From contig JAITQC010000054.1 of assembly GCA_031289115.1 (NCBI GenBank), positions 1-41,246 on the forward strand: 41,246 nt of DNA, given 5' to 3'. Made by a program: the position numbers and the translations under genes. This DNA is from Planctomycetota bacterium. Its GTDB lineage: Bacteria > Planctomycetota > SZUA-567. Shown piece after piece: positions 8,200 through 17,590 of the stretch; position 1 is the stretch's first letter; each line of letters starts with the position of its first letter. The notes beneath the pieces are model-generated. The model worked only from the letters and a program-made list of their open reading frames with translations. It made no database searches and was not told the origin of the DNA.

Positions 8200-9303
8200 C
8201 TAAGTCGCCTGGTCTGGTTCACCTTCCCCCGCCGCCACTGACTCCACTGGGATCTCTGCCGAGGTCTTCGCCTTCTCCTCGACCGGAGAATCCGTGGGTT
8301 TAAAGAGATTCACCCGGTTGCGGCCGCTGTTCTTGGCGACGTAAAGCGCGTTGTCGGCGTCTTCAATAAGTCGGTCGACACGCGTCTTTTCTACCTGGGC
8401 CAGTCCACCGCTGATGGTTATTTTGAGATTGAGGTTGTCTAGGGAAAACACCGTATTGGCGACGTTTTTGCGAATGCGTTCGGATATGATATGGGCGCCA
8501 GTCAGGTCGCAACAGGGGAAAATAACGACAAACTCTTCGCCACCATACCGGGCGGCGAAATCGTCGCCGCGGATGCTGTCCTTGATTTTGTTCGCTACCC
8601 CTTTCAAAATGCGGTCGCCATTGACATGGCCATAGGCGTCGTTAATTCGCTTAAAATAGTCGATATCCAGCATTAAAAGGGCAAAGGACTCGTTGGTGCG
8701 ATCATAGTGCTTGCTGATCTCGGCCAGGCGCTCGCTGAAGGCGGCGCGGTTGTTAAGCTGGGTCATGGAATCGATGCGGACCGCCTGGCGGAGTTCGTCG
8801 ATAACCCGCTGCTGTTCGGCAAGGCCCTGGTTGGCTACCACCAGCTCGTTCTGGAGCTTTTCGTTGGAAGCGATCGAGTTGTTCAGCTGGAGGATCAGGA
8901 CATCATGCACCGCCATGAGGTTGTTGTTGTCGTTAAAATTGGAGGTGTCCATGGAGTCGAGATTGGATTTGGCGTCGCTAAAGGACTTGCTTACCGCGTC
9001 GGAACTGGCGCTGGTGGAGGTGATGATGTCGGAAACCTTGACCATCAAACCGCGCATCTCGTTGACGGTTTTACCCAGAGCTTTAAACTGCTGCTGGTTT
9101 TCTAAAAACTGCGCGGATTTATGGTCGATGGTATCATGCCCCGCCGGGATGTCCACCGGCGGGGGGTTGGGGGCGGGGATTGAATCTGGCACCACGGCGG
9201 CCGGTTTAGCCGGCCTATTGATAATGGTAAAAATCGCCACTATTAACAGAATACTAGCCGCCCCTACCAAAGCGCCCAGCAGAACACCTAAGCCAAAAGT
9301 CAT
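8200..9303 (-). CDS. Membrane-anchored diguanylate cyclase (GGDEF)
   Basis: Makes cyclic-di-GMP from two GTP. The 367-residue protein has one N-terminal membrane segment (about 5-28, LGVLLGALVGAASILLIVAI). A Pro-rich linker and a long helical, probably coiled-coil region follow (about 65-175). The GGDEF domain has LDIDYFKRIND for metal binding and the active-site loop RYGGEEF (GGEEF 254-258). The inhibitory I-site RxxD is intact as RGDD, five residues before GGEEF, so product feedback is expected. No sensory domain is recognisable; the coiled coil may mediate dimerisation. It starts 69 bp after glgP on the same strand and may be cotranscribed with it. GGAAG precedes the ATG by 6 nt. Confidence 0.93.
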   Translation of the reverse strand: MTFGLGVLLGALVGAASILLIVAIFTIINRPAKPAAVVPDSIPAPNPPPVDIPAGHDTIDHKSAQFLENQQQFKALGKTVNEMRGLMVKVSDIITSTSASSDAVSKSFSDAKSNLDSMDTSNFNDNNNLMAVHDVLILQLNNSIASNEKLQNELVVANQGLAEQQRVIDELRQAVRIDSMTQLNNRAAFSERLAEISKHYDRTNESFALLMLDIDYFKRINDAYGHVNGDRILKGVANKIKDSIRGDDFAARYGGEEFVVIFPCCDLTGAHIISERIRKNVANTVFSLDNLNLKITISGGLAQVEKTRVDRLIEDADNALYVAKNSGRNRVNLFKPTDSPVEEKAKTSAEIPVESVAAGEGEPDQAT

Positions 9304-9372
9304 AGTTACTTCCGTAAATAGTTGTTAGGGCAAGTCGCTACCCAACCTCTCGCCATCGCCCCGAAAGGACAA

Positions 9373-11892
9373 TCAGCGGGTACGCGCCTCCACAATGGTG
9401 TTGGACCGCTTGTTAAGTATGTTCAGGGGGTGGCTCTTGATGTTCCAAATATCCTTGGCGTACTCGTTCATGGTCCGGTCGGAGGAAAATTTCCCTGAGC
9501 GAGCGGTGTTAAGAATGGACTTGCGGTTCCACAGCTTTTGGTTGGCGTATTCCTTTTGGAGCTGGCTTTGCGCCGCGGAGTAGGAGGCGAGGTCGGCGAC
9601 AATGAGGTAGCGGTCGCCCCATTCCAGGATGGCCTTGCGGATTGGCTCGAAGATCTGCCCTTCCCCCACCGAGAAATGGCCGCCAAAGATGAGGTCAAGC
9701 GCGTCCTTGATTTCCGGATTGGCCTGGCTCATAACCACCGGGTCGTAATTCTGGGAAAGATCCTTGGCCTCTTCGGCGTTCAGGCCGAAGATAAACATGT
9801 TTTCCTGTCCCACCTCTTCCATAATCTCAATGTTGGCGCCGTCCAGGGTACCGATGGTGATAGCGCCGTTAAGCATAAACTTCATGTTTCCCGTGCCCGA
9901 GGCCTCGGTGCCAGCGGTGGATATCTGTTCCGAGACGTCAGTGGCGGGAATGATCTTCTCCGCCAGGGAGACCCGGTAGTTGGGGAGGAAATAAACCTTT
10001 AGCCGGTCACCAATAGCCGAATCGTTATTCACCACATTGGCGATGTTGTTAATCAGCTTGATAATGAGTTTGGCCATCTCGTAACCCGGGGCCGCCTTGG
10101 CTCCGAAAAGGAAGGTCTGCGGGGTCCAGGGAAGTTGGGGGTTACGACGCAGGCGATTGTAAAGCATGACGATATGAATGGCGTTCATGAGTTGGCGCTT
10201 GTACTCATGGAGGCGTTTCACCTGCACGTCAAAGATGGAATCGGGGTTGAGCATGAAGCCCATGTCGAGGTCGTTACGGACATGTTCGATAAGCGTCTTT
10301 TTGGCTTGGAGCTTAACCGAGCGGAAGGAGTCCTGGAAAGTGGTATCGTCGAGGTATTTTTCCAAGTCCCGGAGTTTATCCAGGTCGGTTATCCAGGCGT
10401 CGCCAATGTGATCGGTGATTAATTTAGCCAGGGGCGGGTTGGCTTTAAGAAGCCAGCGCCGCTGCGTGATGCCGTTGGTTTTGGAGTTGAAACGCTCCGG
10501 GTACATGTCGGCAAAGTCAGGAACCACCCTTGATTTGAGGAGTTCAGTGTGAATATGGGCCACCCCGTTGGTGGAATGCGAGCCGACGATGCAGAGGTTA
10601 GCCATCCGCACTTGCTTAGGCTCGCTCTCCTCAATCAGGCTCATGCGGGAAAGCTTGCCGACATCGCCGGGGAAGGATATAGCCACCTTTTGCATGAAAC
10701 GGTAGTTAATGTCGTAAATGATCTGGAGGTGGCGGGGAAGCAGTTTCTCCAGCATCGGCACTGGCCATTTCTCCAGCGCTTCCGGCATCAAGGTGTGGTT
10801 GGTGTACCCGAGGGACCGGACCGTAAGGTCCCAGGCCTGGTCGACATCCAGCCGTTCCTGGTCAACCAGGATACGCATCAACTCCGGCACGGCTAGCGAG
10901 GGGTGGGTGTCGTTCATCTGTATCGCCACCCGGTCGGGGAAGTTGCTCCAGTCCTCTTTGTCGTGCTTGAAGCGGCGGACGATATCCCACAGGGAACAGG
11001 CCACAAAGAGATACTGCTGCTTTAGCCGCAGTTCCTTGCCAAGGTAGTGCAGGTCGTTGGGGTAAAGGACCTTGGTGAGGTTTTCGGCCTCGGTCTTGGA
11101 GGAGATGGCCGCCACGTAGTCGCCCCGGTTGAAATCATCGAAATCGAAATCTTCGGCAGCGTGCGAGGACCAGAGGCGCAGGGTGTTTACGGTGTTGCCG
11201 CCATAACCGACAATGGGAAAGTCATAGGCCATTCCGATAACCGGTTTGGTTTCAACCCAGCGGTATAAAGTGCGTCCGTTCTCAGTCCAATGCTCCACCC
11301 GTCCCTCGAAATGCACCGGCACTTGGACTTCCCGGCGGGCGATTTCCCAGGGATTGCCGTTCTGAAGCCAGTCGTCCGGGTGCTCAATTTGGTAGCCGCT
11401 TTCCACGGTCTGGCGGAAGATGCCGTAATTGTAGCGTAACCCGTAACCCATGGCCGGTATCTGCATGGTGGCGAGGGAGTCCATGAAACAGGCGGCCAGG
11501 CGGCCTAGACCGCCGTTACCCAGGCCAGCGTCCACTTCCACCTCCCGCAATTCCTCCCAGTCCACCCCGAGGTCATGCAGGGCGTCCTGCACCGCGTCCT
11601 GCAATTTGAAATTGATGACATTGTTGCCCAGGGCCCGTCCCATCAAAAACTCCAGGGACAGATAATAAACCCGCTTAACCCGTTCATCATGGTGCGCCTG
11701 CTGCGTTTCTATCCAGCGGTCGATAAGACGGTCGCGGATAGTCCGGGCGAGGGCAATGTAGCGGTCATTTTTGGTTGAGGTGTACCGGTCACGGGCCAGC
11801 TCGTACTTAAGGTGTTCAGCGTAATCGACCTGGATAGCGTTGGCGTCGCCACCCTGACGCGGGTTAAAAGGGGAACTTTTGTGTTCTGCCAT
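9373..11892 (-). CDS. glgP: Glycogen/starch phosphorylase
   Basis: Releases glucose-1-phosphate from alpha-1,4-glucans by phosphorolysis. The 839-residue length is normal for GT35 phosphorylases. Recognisable blocks are YYLSLEFLMGRALGNN near residue 75, GLGNGGLGRLAACFMDS, and YGLRYNYGIFRQ. The PLP-lysine signature is EASGTGNMKFMLNGAITIGT with Lys671. The ribosome-binding site AGGAGG lies 7 nt before the ATG. The gene follows lipB after a 337-bp gap and precedes the GGDEF gene by 69 bp. Together with PPDK it suggests carbon storage feeding into PEP metabolism. Confidence 0.98.
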   Translation of the reverse strand: MAEHKSSPFNPRQGGDANAIQVDYAEHLKYELARDRYTSTKNDRYIALARTIRDRLIDRWIETQQAHHDERVKRVYYLSLEFLMGRALGNNVINFKLQDAVQDALHDLGVDWEELREVEVDAGLGNGGLGRLAACFMDSLATMQIPAMGYGLRYNYGIFRQTVESGYQIEHPDDWLQNGNPWEIARREVQVPVHFEGRVEHWTENGRTLYRWVETKPVIGMAYDFPIVGYGGNTVNTLRLWSSHAAEDFDFDDFNRGDYVAAISSKTEAENLTKVLYPNDLHYLGKELRLKQQYLFVACSLWDIVRRFKHDKEDWSNFPDRVAIQMNDTHPSLAVPELMRILVDQERLDVDQAWDLTVRSLGYTNHTLMPEALEKWPVPMLEKLLPRHLQIIYDINYRFMQKVAISFPGDVGKLSRMSLIEESEPKQVRMANLCIVGSHSTNGVAHIHTELLKSRVVPDFADMYPERFNSKTNGITQRRWLLKANPPLAKLITDHIGDAWITDLDKLRDLEKYLDDTTFQDSFRSVKLQAKKTLIEHVRNDLDMGFMLNPDSIFDVQVKRLHEYKRQLMNAIHIVMLYNRLRRNPQLPWTPQTFLFGAKAAPGYEMAKLIIKLINNIANVVNNDSAIGDRLKVYFLPNYRVSLAEKIIPATDVSEQISTAGTEASGTGNMKFMLNGAITIGTLDGANIEIMEEVGQENMFIFGLNAEEAKDLSQNYDPVVMSQANPEIKDALDLIFGGHFSVGEGQIFEPIRKAILEWGDRYLIVADLASYSAAQSQLQKEYANQKLWNRKSILNTARSGKFSSDRTMNEYAKDIWNIKSHPLNILNKRSNTIVEARTR

Positions 11893-12229
11893 TCGATTGC
11901 CTCCTGCTGGCTGTGAAACGATATCCTAATCCAAATTTTGCTTTACCCCCGGCCGGCGCGGCGGAGGAGAAAGACTAAAATACCGGTCCAAAAAAGACCG
12001 GAAAGACAGAAATCCTTATATACACCGGAATTAAAATAATTGCCCGGTAGTTTTCCAACCCATAACTAGTCCTGGCAAACCATCCGGCTGCCGGGTTGAC
12101 AACAAAGCCGATTTTAAATCCTATGTTATAACCGGTTCGAATGCAAATTAAATGTTTCCGGAGGTTAGCGGGAACGGTCGGATGAACCCGGGGAGGCCTA
12201 GGGAGGGGAATCAACAGACGGGGGAAGGG
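11893..12229. other. glgP upstream gap, no gene
   Basis: A possible frame at 11975-12214 has no ribosome-binding site and odd composition. The gap holds a short CCGGTC/GACCGG stem (11983-12001) whose loop on the minus strand is T-rich; it could weakly end lipB transcription. The glgP promoter probably lies here, but I see only weak -35/-10 matches around 12118-12146. Confidence 0.4.
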
Positions 12230-12928
12230 TCAGGAAAACGGGGTAAAGGCGAGAGAAAGAACCGACGCCAGCGCCTGACTTAACTCTGGCACAACCTCCG
12301 GCAGCGGATGCCGGATACCGGTGAGTTCGTCAAGACTAGTTACGCCACCCTGCTCCCGGCTTATGCCGCAGGGGAGGATAAGGGAGGAAAAACAGGCGAG
12401 GTCGGGATGGATGTTAAGGGCAAAGCCATGCCAGGTGATCCAACGGTTCACCGCCACCCCCACCGCCGCCACCTTCCGGCGCTCCACCCACACCCCGGTC
12501 AGCCCAGGCCGCCGGGTGCCCTGGATACCAAAGGCGGCGAGGAACACTATGGCGCATTCCTCCAGAAGACGGAGGTAGCGGTGTAAATCGCGGTTATACC
12601 ATTCCAGGCGGAGTATGGGATAAACTGTCCACTGTCCCGGACCATGGTAGGTGATGTCACCTCCCCGGGAACTAGGGCGATACTCTATACCACGGCTCGC
12701 CAGCTCCGCCTCGGAAACCAATAGGTTCCCCGGGTCACCGGAGCGGCCGATAGTAAGAACGGGGCGGTGTTCAACCAAGATAACCAGGCCGGGGAGGGCG
12801 GGATTAGCCGCCATTTCCCCAACCCGCGCCCTCTGCCAGGCTTCGGCTTCGGAGTAGGTGAGTCCCCTCGCCACCACCATATCGGCGGGATGGGACAGGG
12901 GGGACAACCTGGCGTCGGCCTTGCCCAA
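12230..12928 (-). CDS. lipB: Octanoyltransferase (lipoate biosynthesis)
   Basis: Transfers octanoyl from octanoyl-ACP to lipoyl domains of 2-oxoacid dehydrogenases or glycine cleavage H protein. The family signature SRGGDITYHGPGQWTVYPI is present. The acyl-thioester cysteine is Cys187 in LPCGI, and the paired catalytic lysine is Lys152 in ERRKVAAVGV. FALNIHPDL is also conserved. Length is 232 residues, normal. The start is a TTG at 12928 with GGAGA 5 nt upstream. It lies 35 bp after etfA on the same strand, and its substrate ties it to the nearby fatty-acid genes acpP, fabF, fabG and fabD. Confidence 0.95.
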   Translation of the reverse strand: MGKADARLSPLSHPADMVVARGLTYSEAEAWQRARVGEMAANPALPGLVILVEHRPVLTIGRSGDPGNLLVSEAELASRGIEYRPSSRGGDITYHGPGQWTVYPILRLEWYNRDLHRYLRLLEECAIVFLAAFGIQGTRRPGLTGVWVERRKVAAVGVAVNRWITWHGFALNIHPDLACFSSLILPCGISREQGGVTSLDELTGIRHPLPEVVPELSQALASVLSLAFTPFS

Positions 12929-12963
12929 GGCGCTCTCCTTGGCGTGACAACCTGGCGTTTAAC

Positions 12964-14160
12964 CTAGGCCTCGCCCCCAAGTTCCCGTATCATCGCCGGC
13001 ACCACCTCGAAAACATCCCCGACTATGCCATAGCTTGCCACCCCGAAAATGGGGGCGTCGTGGTCTTTGTTGATAGCGATAATCCGATCCGAACTTTGCA
13101 TCCCCACCAGGTGCTGCACCGCCCCCGAGATGCCGCAGGCGATATAAAGCTTTGGCTGCACCGTTTTCCCTGTCTGACCGACCTGGTGGCTGTAGGGCAT
13201 CCAACCGGCGTCAACCGCCGCCCGCGAGGAACCGACCGCGCCGCCAAGAAGCTTGGCCAGTTTTTCCAACATCCCGAAGGACTCGGGTTTCCCAAGACCC
13301 CGGCCACCCGAGACAATGATGTCGGCTTCGACCAGGTTTACGGTCGAAGTTATTTCCGGTAGCCACTCCAGGCGCCGGGTGCGCGAGGCGAGAAGAGTGG
13401 ACGAGGGTTTAATCACCTCGATCACGCCGCCCCGGCCCGGGCTACGATGGGCGACTGGCATAACCTTGTGCCGTACTGTCGACATTTGCGGACGGCGCCC
13501 CCGGCAGAGGATGGAGGCCATGATGTTGCCGCCAAAGGCCGGACGCGTCTGAAGAAGCAGGCCTTCCTCGGTGATATCAAGGCTGGTGCAGTCGGCGGTG
13601 AGGCCAGTCTGCACCGCTACCGCCACCCGGGCTAGGAAACTACGGCCAATAGCCGTGGCGCCGGCCAGGAAAATTTCTGGCTTGCGGGTCTGCACCAGGT
13701 CAGCCACCACCCTGGCGTAGGGTTCGGGGGCGTAGTCAGAAAGCTCTGGCGCCTCCACCTGAAGAACCAGGTCCACCGGGTATTCGAGAAGGTCCTTCGC
13801 CGCCGCGTCCAGCCCATGGCCCAGAAGAAGCACGGAAAGCGGCACCCCGCGTTTGTCCGCGAGCTCCCGGCCCTTCCCGATAAGCTCGTAAACCACCCCC
13901 TGCACCACCCCCTCGATCTGTTCGCCAAAGACCCAGACCCCATGGTAAAGGTCCAGGTCCAGACTAAGCTTGGCCTCGGCCTTGACCAAGGTTATCGCCC
14001 CAAACTTGCAGACCGGGACACAGGCGCCGCAAAAAGAGCAGGACTCGCCAACCACCGCCAGGCGGCCCTCCATACGTAGGGCGGCAAAAGGACAAGCCTT
14101 GAGACAAGCCTGGCAACCCACGCATTTTTCCCGGTCAATTTTTAACTCGTTGTCAGCCAT
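12964..14160 (-). CDS. etfA: Electron transfer flavoprotein alpha subunit with N-terminal 2x[4Fe-4S] ferredoxin domain
   Basis: Passes electrons between acyl-CoA dehydrogenase and another carrier through FAD. Residues 1-60 form a ferredoxin domain with two CxxCxxCxxxC motifs: Cys13/16/19/23 and Cys41/44/47/51. An ETF alpha N-domain (about 70-260) follows, then the FAD-binding C-domain (VGSSRAAVDAGWMPYSHQVGQTGKTV, then IACGISGAVQHLVGMQ and INKDHDAPIFGVASYGIVGD). Ordinary EtfA is about 320 residues; this one is 398. Fused forms are known in anaerobes with electron-bifurcating or ferredoxin-linked Etf complexes. AGGA lies about 9 nt before the ATG. It follows etfB by 43 bp in an ACAD-etfB-etfA order. 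Confidence 0.95.
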   Translation of the reverse strand: MADNELKIDREKCVGCQACLKACPFAALRMEGRLAVVGESCSFCGACVPVCKFGAITLVKAEAKLSLDLDLYHGVWVFGEQIEGVVQGVVYELIGKGRELADKRGVPLSVLLLGHGLDAAAKDLLEYPVDLVLQVEAPELSDYAPEPYARVVADLVQTRKPEIFLAGATAIGRSFLARVAVAVQTGLTADCTSLDITEEGLLLQTRPAFGGNIMASILCRGRRPQMSTVRHKVMPVAHRSPGRGGVIEVIKPSSTLLASRTRRLEWLPEITSTVNLVEADIIVSGGRGLGKPESFGMLEKLAKLLGGAVGSSRAAVDAGWMPYSHQVGQTGKTVQPKLYIACGISGAVQHLVGMQSSDRIIAINKDHDAPIFGVASYGIVGDVFEVVPAMIRELGGEA

Positions 14161-14203
14161 ATTGATGATTCCTTGCGAATAAATACCAAAGCGATCCCGG
14201 GTG

Positions 14204-14992
14204 CTAAACTATCTTCAGTTCCTTGATTTTCGCCACCACTAGACGTGCGACTTCCGAAGCTGATTCGGCCTTGATCATTTCCCCCGCACCCCGCCGGGAA
14301 GGACTGAAAACCCGGGCTACCGTGGTTGGCGACCCCTTGAGACCCACCAACTCCGGATCGGCGCCAATATCGGTTTCATTCCAGGTGGTGATCACCGCTT
14401 TTTTAGCCCGCATTTTTCCCTTGAGGGAGGGGAGACGCGGTTCGTTGATCTCCTTGACCACCGTGAGGACGGCGGGGAGTTCCACCGCCAACACCTCTTT
14501 GCCGTTTTCCAGTAGACTCTCCACCACCGCCTGCCCCTTGCCAATTTCCCGGATTTTTGAGACATAGCAGGCTTGCGGCCAGTCAAGGTGGTAGGAAATC
14601 CCCGGCCCCACCTGGGCGGTATCACCGTCAATGGCCTGCTTACCCGCCAGCACCAGGTCAGGACCAAGTTTTTTGATCGCCAGGGCCAGGACGAGACTGG
14701 TGGACCAGGTGTCGCCGCCGGCGAAGGCGCGGCTGCAGAGAAGAACCGCCTCGTCCGCCCCCAGGGAAATTGCTTCGCGCAAGGCCGCCTCCGCCTGGGG
14801 CGGTCCCATGCTTAGGACCGTGACCTTGCCTTCGCCCAGACGCTCCCGGATACGCACCCCCTCCTCAATGGCGTAGGTGTCAAAGGGGTTGATGATCGAC
14901 TCCACCCCCTCGCGTTCCAGGGTGTTGGTCTTGGGGTTTATCCTGACATTGGTGGTGTCAGGGACCTGTTTTATACAAACAACAATATGCAT
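14204..14992 (-). CDS. etfB: Electron transfer flavoprotein beta subunit
   Basis: The partner of EtfA; it binds AMP or a second FAD and docks to the dehydrogenase. The 262-residue protein starts MHIVVCIKQVPDTTNVRI, the typical beta-subunit N-terminus. It carries NPFDTYAIEEGVRIRE, then LAGKQAIDGDTAQVGPGISY, the nucleotide-binding signature. AAGGAG precedes the ATG by 9 nt. It sits 29 bp after the acyl-CoA dehydrogenase gene, so the three genes are almost surely one transcript. Whether the site holds FAD (bifurcating type) or AMP cannot be told by eye. Confidence 0.96.
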   Translation of the reverse strand: MHIVVCIKQVPDTTNVRINPKTNTLEREGVESIINPFDTYAIEEGVRIRERLGEGKVTVLSMGPPQAEAALREAISLGADEAVLLCSRAFAGGDTWSTSLVLALAIKKLGPDLVLAGKQAIDGDTAQVGPGISYHLDWPQACYVSKIREIGKGQAVVESLLENGKEVLAVELPAVLTVVKEINEPRLPSLKGKMRAKKAVITTWNETDIGADPELVGLKGSPTTVARVFSPSRRGAGEMIKAESASEVARLVVAKIKELKIV

Positions 14993-15021
14993 GCTTTGTG
15001 ACTCCTTAGACGCCAGCGCGG

Positions 15022-16179
15022 TTATTTCCGGGCCGCCTCCTTGATCAGGGCCAGGGCGATCTCGTTACGCTGAATCTGGTTGGTTCCTTCGTAAATCTGG
15101 GTTATCTTGGCGTCGCGGGCATACTTCTCGATCGGGTACTCCTTGGTGTAACCCACTCCGCCAAACACCTGGATGGCGTCGATACTGACCTTCATCGCCA
15201 CGTCGGAGGCGAAGCACTTAGACATGGCCGAGGCCATGGTGGGGCGGCTGGCCCCGGAGTCAATCCAGCGGGCGGTGGCGTAAATAAGGGCCCGGGCCGC
15301 CTCTACCTGCATCGCCATGTCAGCCAGCATCCACTGGAGGCCTTGGTTGGCAATGATGGGTTGGCCGAACTGGCGGCGGGTGCGGGCGTAGTCAACCGCG
15401 AGGTCCAGGGCGCCAGCGGCTATACCTAGAGCCTGGGCCCCCACCCCGGGGCGAGAATTGTCAAAAGTCTTCATGGCGGTCATGAAACCAGAGCCTTCGC
15501 GGCCCAGGCGGTTGGCGGCCGGCACCCGGCAGTCCTGGAAGACCAACTCCCGGGTGGCGGAGGCGCGAATGCCCATCTTGTCCTCTTTTTTGCCAAAGGT
15601 AAAACCGGGCATGCCCTTTTCCAGAACAAAGCAGGAGGCGCCCCGCGCTCCCTTTGTTTTGTCAGTCATGGCGAAAACAGAGTAGATTTCCGCCTCGCCG
15701 CCGTTAGTGATAAAAAGCTTGGAGCCGTTAAGGATATAGTCGTCGCCATCCTTGGTGGCGGTGGTGCGCATGGAGCCAGCGTCTGAACCGGCGTCTGACT
15801 CGGTGATGCCAAAAGCGGCCAGAGTTCCCGTGGCGATCCCGGGAAGCCAGCGCTTTTTCTGCTCGTCGCTACCGGCTATCATTATCGGCAGGGTGCCTAG
15901 GGCGGTGCCAGCGAAAGAGAGGGATATGCCGCCACAGGCTTTGGAAAGCTCTTCGGTCACCAGGCACATGTTCATGATGCCGGTGTCGCCAGCGCAACCA
16001 CCGTACTCTTCGGGAATGTAAACCCCGCAAAGGTCGGCGTCGGCTATGGCTTTGAAGACATCGTGGGGGAACTGCTGCTCCTCGTCGTATTTCGCCCGCA
16101 CCGGCACGATTTTTTTCACCGCAATTTCCCTAGCCGTGTCCACCATCATCTGTTGCTCTTCGGTAAAAAAGTAATCCAT
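15022..16179 (-). CDS. Acyl-CoA dehydrogenase (short-chain/butyryl-CoA type)
   Basis: Introduces an alpha-beta double bond in acyl-CoA, or reduces enoyl-CoA when coupled to a bifurcating Etf. The 385-residue protein starts MDYFFTEEQQMMVDTARE. It has both ACAD signatures: AFGITESDAGSDAGSM, and QVFGGVGYTKEYPIEKYARDAKI near the C-terminus. The catalytic base is Glu364 in QIYEGTNQIQRNEIA, the position used by short-chain and butyryl-CoA dehydrogenases. I choose the ATG at 16179, with GGAGATG 8 nt upstream, over an in-frame start 17 codons earlier. It is followed at once by etfB and etfA. The chain length of the substrate is not determinable here. Confidence 0.95.
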   Translation of the reverse strand: MDYFFTEEQQMMVDTAREIAVKKIVPVRAKYDEEQQFPHDVFKAIADADLCGVYIPEEYGGCAGDTGIMNMCLVTEELSKACGGISLSFAGTALGTLPIMIAGSDEQKKRWLPGIATGTLAAFGITESDAGSDAGSMRTTATKDGDDYILNGSKLFITNGGEAEIYSVFAMTDKTKGARGASCFVLEKGMPGFTFGKKEDKMGIRASATRELVFQDCRVPAANRLGREGSGFMTAMKTFDNSRPGVGAQALGIAAGALDLAVDYARTRRQFGQPIIANQGLQWMLADMAMQVEAARALIYATARWIDSGASRPTMASAMSKCFASDVAMKVSIDAIQVFGGVGYTKEYPIEKYARDAKITQIYEGTNQIQRNEIALALIKEAARK

Positions 16180-16234
16180 AAATGTCATCTCCAAATAAAA
16201 GAAATAATTCTTCTTACCCAGCCATTTCACGCCG

Positions 16235-16262
16235 GCGCCCGCCGCAGGTGGGCGGCGGGCGC
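16235..16262 (-). repeat. GC-rich hairpin between fabF and the acyl-CoA dehydrogenase gene
   Basis: An 11-bp perfect inverted repeat (GCGCCCGCCGC/GCGGCGGGCGC) with a 6-nt loop has no T-run on either strand. A perfect TATAAT lies just upstream on the minus strand (16266-16271). The stem may therefore end fabF transcripts by a non-canonical route or sit at the 5' end of the dehydrogenase mRNA. Confidence 0.5.
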
Positions 16263-16288
16263 GCGATTATAAGGGTTGTGGCTGGTGT

Positions 16289-17545
16289 TTAACCTCTAAA
16301 TTTCCCAAAACAAAGCGTGGCGTTATGACCGCCAAAACCAAGGTTGTTGGACATGGCATAGTTGATCTCCCGGCGGCGCGGCTGGTTGGGGGTGACATCA
16401 ATACCACCGCATTCCGGATCGGGGGTGGTAAAATTGATGGTGGGCGGAACCATCCCCGTCTCAATCGCCCGCACCGTGAAAACCGCTTCAATCGCCCCGG
16501 CCGCCCCCAGAAGGTGGCCGGTATGGCCCTTGGTGGAACTTACCGCCATATGGGAAAGATGGTCGCCAAAAACCATCTGGAGGGCCTTGGCCTCGGTACG
16601 GTCGTTAAAAATGGTCGACGTACCGTGCGCGTTCATATAGTCGATGTCGGTCGGTTTAAGTCCGGAGGCGGCGATGGCCTGGGAAAAAGCGCGCGCCGGT
16701 CCTACCCCGGTTTCGTCAGGGGAGGTGATATGATACGCGTCGTCGGTGAAACCATAGCCCAGCACTTCCGCGAGAATCCTCGCTTTACGGGCCTGGGCGT
16801 GTTCCAGCGCCTCCAGAACCAAGGCTCCGGAACCCTCGCCCATGACAAACCCATCCCGCTCCCGGTCAAAAGGCCGCGAGGCAGTGGTGGGGGAGTCGTT
16901 ACGGGTGGAAAGAGCGCCCATGTTGGTGAAGGCACCTAGACCCAGGATGGAAATCCCCGCCTCCGAACCGCCGCAAATCATAAGGTCGGCCTCGTGAAGC
17001 TGGATATGCCGCATCGCCAGGCCAATGGCGTGGGTGGCGCTAGCGCAAGCAGTTACGGTGGAGTAGTTGGGGCCCTTCATTCCTAGGTCTATCGCGATGT
17101 AACCCGGAGCGGAATTAATCATAAGATAGGGAATGGTGAAGGCGCTTATTCGCTTGGGGCCCTTGCGTAGATAGCGTTCAAACTGCTCCTCGATGGAGCG
17201 TATGCCCCCGATGCCGCTGGCGAAAACCACCCCCGCCCGCTCCGGCTGGTAAAGCCCGGGCTTAAGTCCGGCGTGGTGCATAGCCATCTTGGCCGCCCCC
17301 ATGGCCATGTGGACGAAACGGTCGGCGCGTTTCGCCTCCTTGGGTTCCATGAAGCTGTCGGGGTTGTAATCCTTCACTTCGTTAGCGAAGTGAACACCAA
17401 AGTCACGCGTATCAAACAGAGTGATTTCAGCGGCGCCGGACTTGCCGGCTAACAGGGCGTCCCAGGCGGCTTCCAAGTCGTTGCCCACCGGGGTGACGCA
17501 ACCCAGCCCGGTAATCACAACTCGGCGCGTTAGGGCGTCGGGCAT
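16289..17545 (-). CDS. fabF: 3-oxoacyl-[ACP] synthase II (KAS II)
   Basis: Condenses malonyl-ACP with acyl-ACP in fatty-acid elongation. The 418-residue protein begins RRVVITGLGCVTPVGND. The nucleophile is Cys167 in VTACASATHAIG. The two histidines lie in NAHGTSTIFNDRTE and TKGHTGHLLGAAGAIEA, giving the Cys-His-His triad of decarboxylating KAS enzymes. The C-terminus has SNNLGFGGHNA. AAGGA lies upstream of the ATG. It follows acpP across a 120-bp gap that contains a bidirectional hairpin terminator, so its level relative to acpP is probably set by partial readthrough or a separate promoter. Confidence 0.97.
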   Translation of the reverse strand: MPDALTRRVVITGLGCVTPVGNDLEAAWDALLAGKSGAAEITLFDTRDFGVHFANEVKDYNPDSFMEPKEAKRADRFVHMAMGAAKMAMHHAGLKPGLYQPERAGVVFASGIGGIRSIEEQFERYLRKGPKRISAFTIPYLMINSAPGYIAIDLGMKGPNYSTVTACASATHAIGLAMRHIQLHEADLMICGGSEAGISILGLGAFTNMGALSTRNDSPTTASRPFDRERDGFVMGEGSGALVLEALEHAQARKARILAEVLGYGFTDDAYHITSPDETGVGPARAFSQAIAASGLKPTDIDYMNAHGTSTIFNDRTEAKALQMVFGDHLSHMAVSSTKGHTGHLLGAAGAIEAVFTVRAIETGMVPPTINFTTPDPECGGIDVTPNQPRRREINYAMSNNLGFGGHNATLCFGKFRG

Positions 17546-17590
17546 ACCTAACTTCCTTTCACAGGTGCTCTGCCAGGCATTTCTAAAACC

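Noticed and set aside
11975-12214. 79-codon minus frame upstream of glgP
   Set aside because: No ribosome-binding site, starts at a weak codon context and carries promoter-like AT sequence; non-coding.
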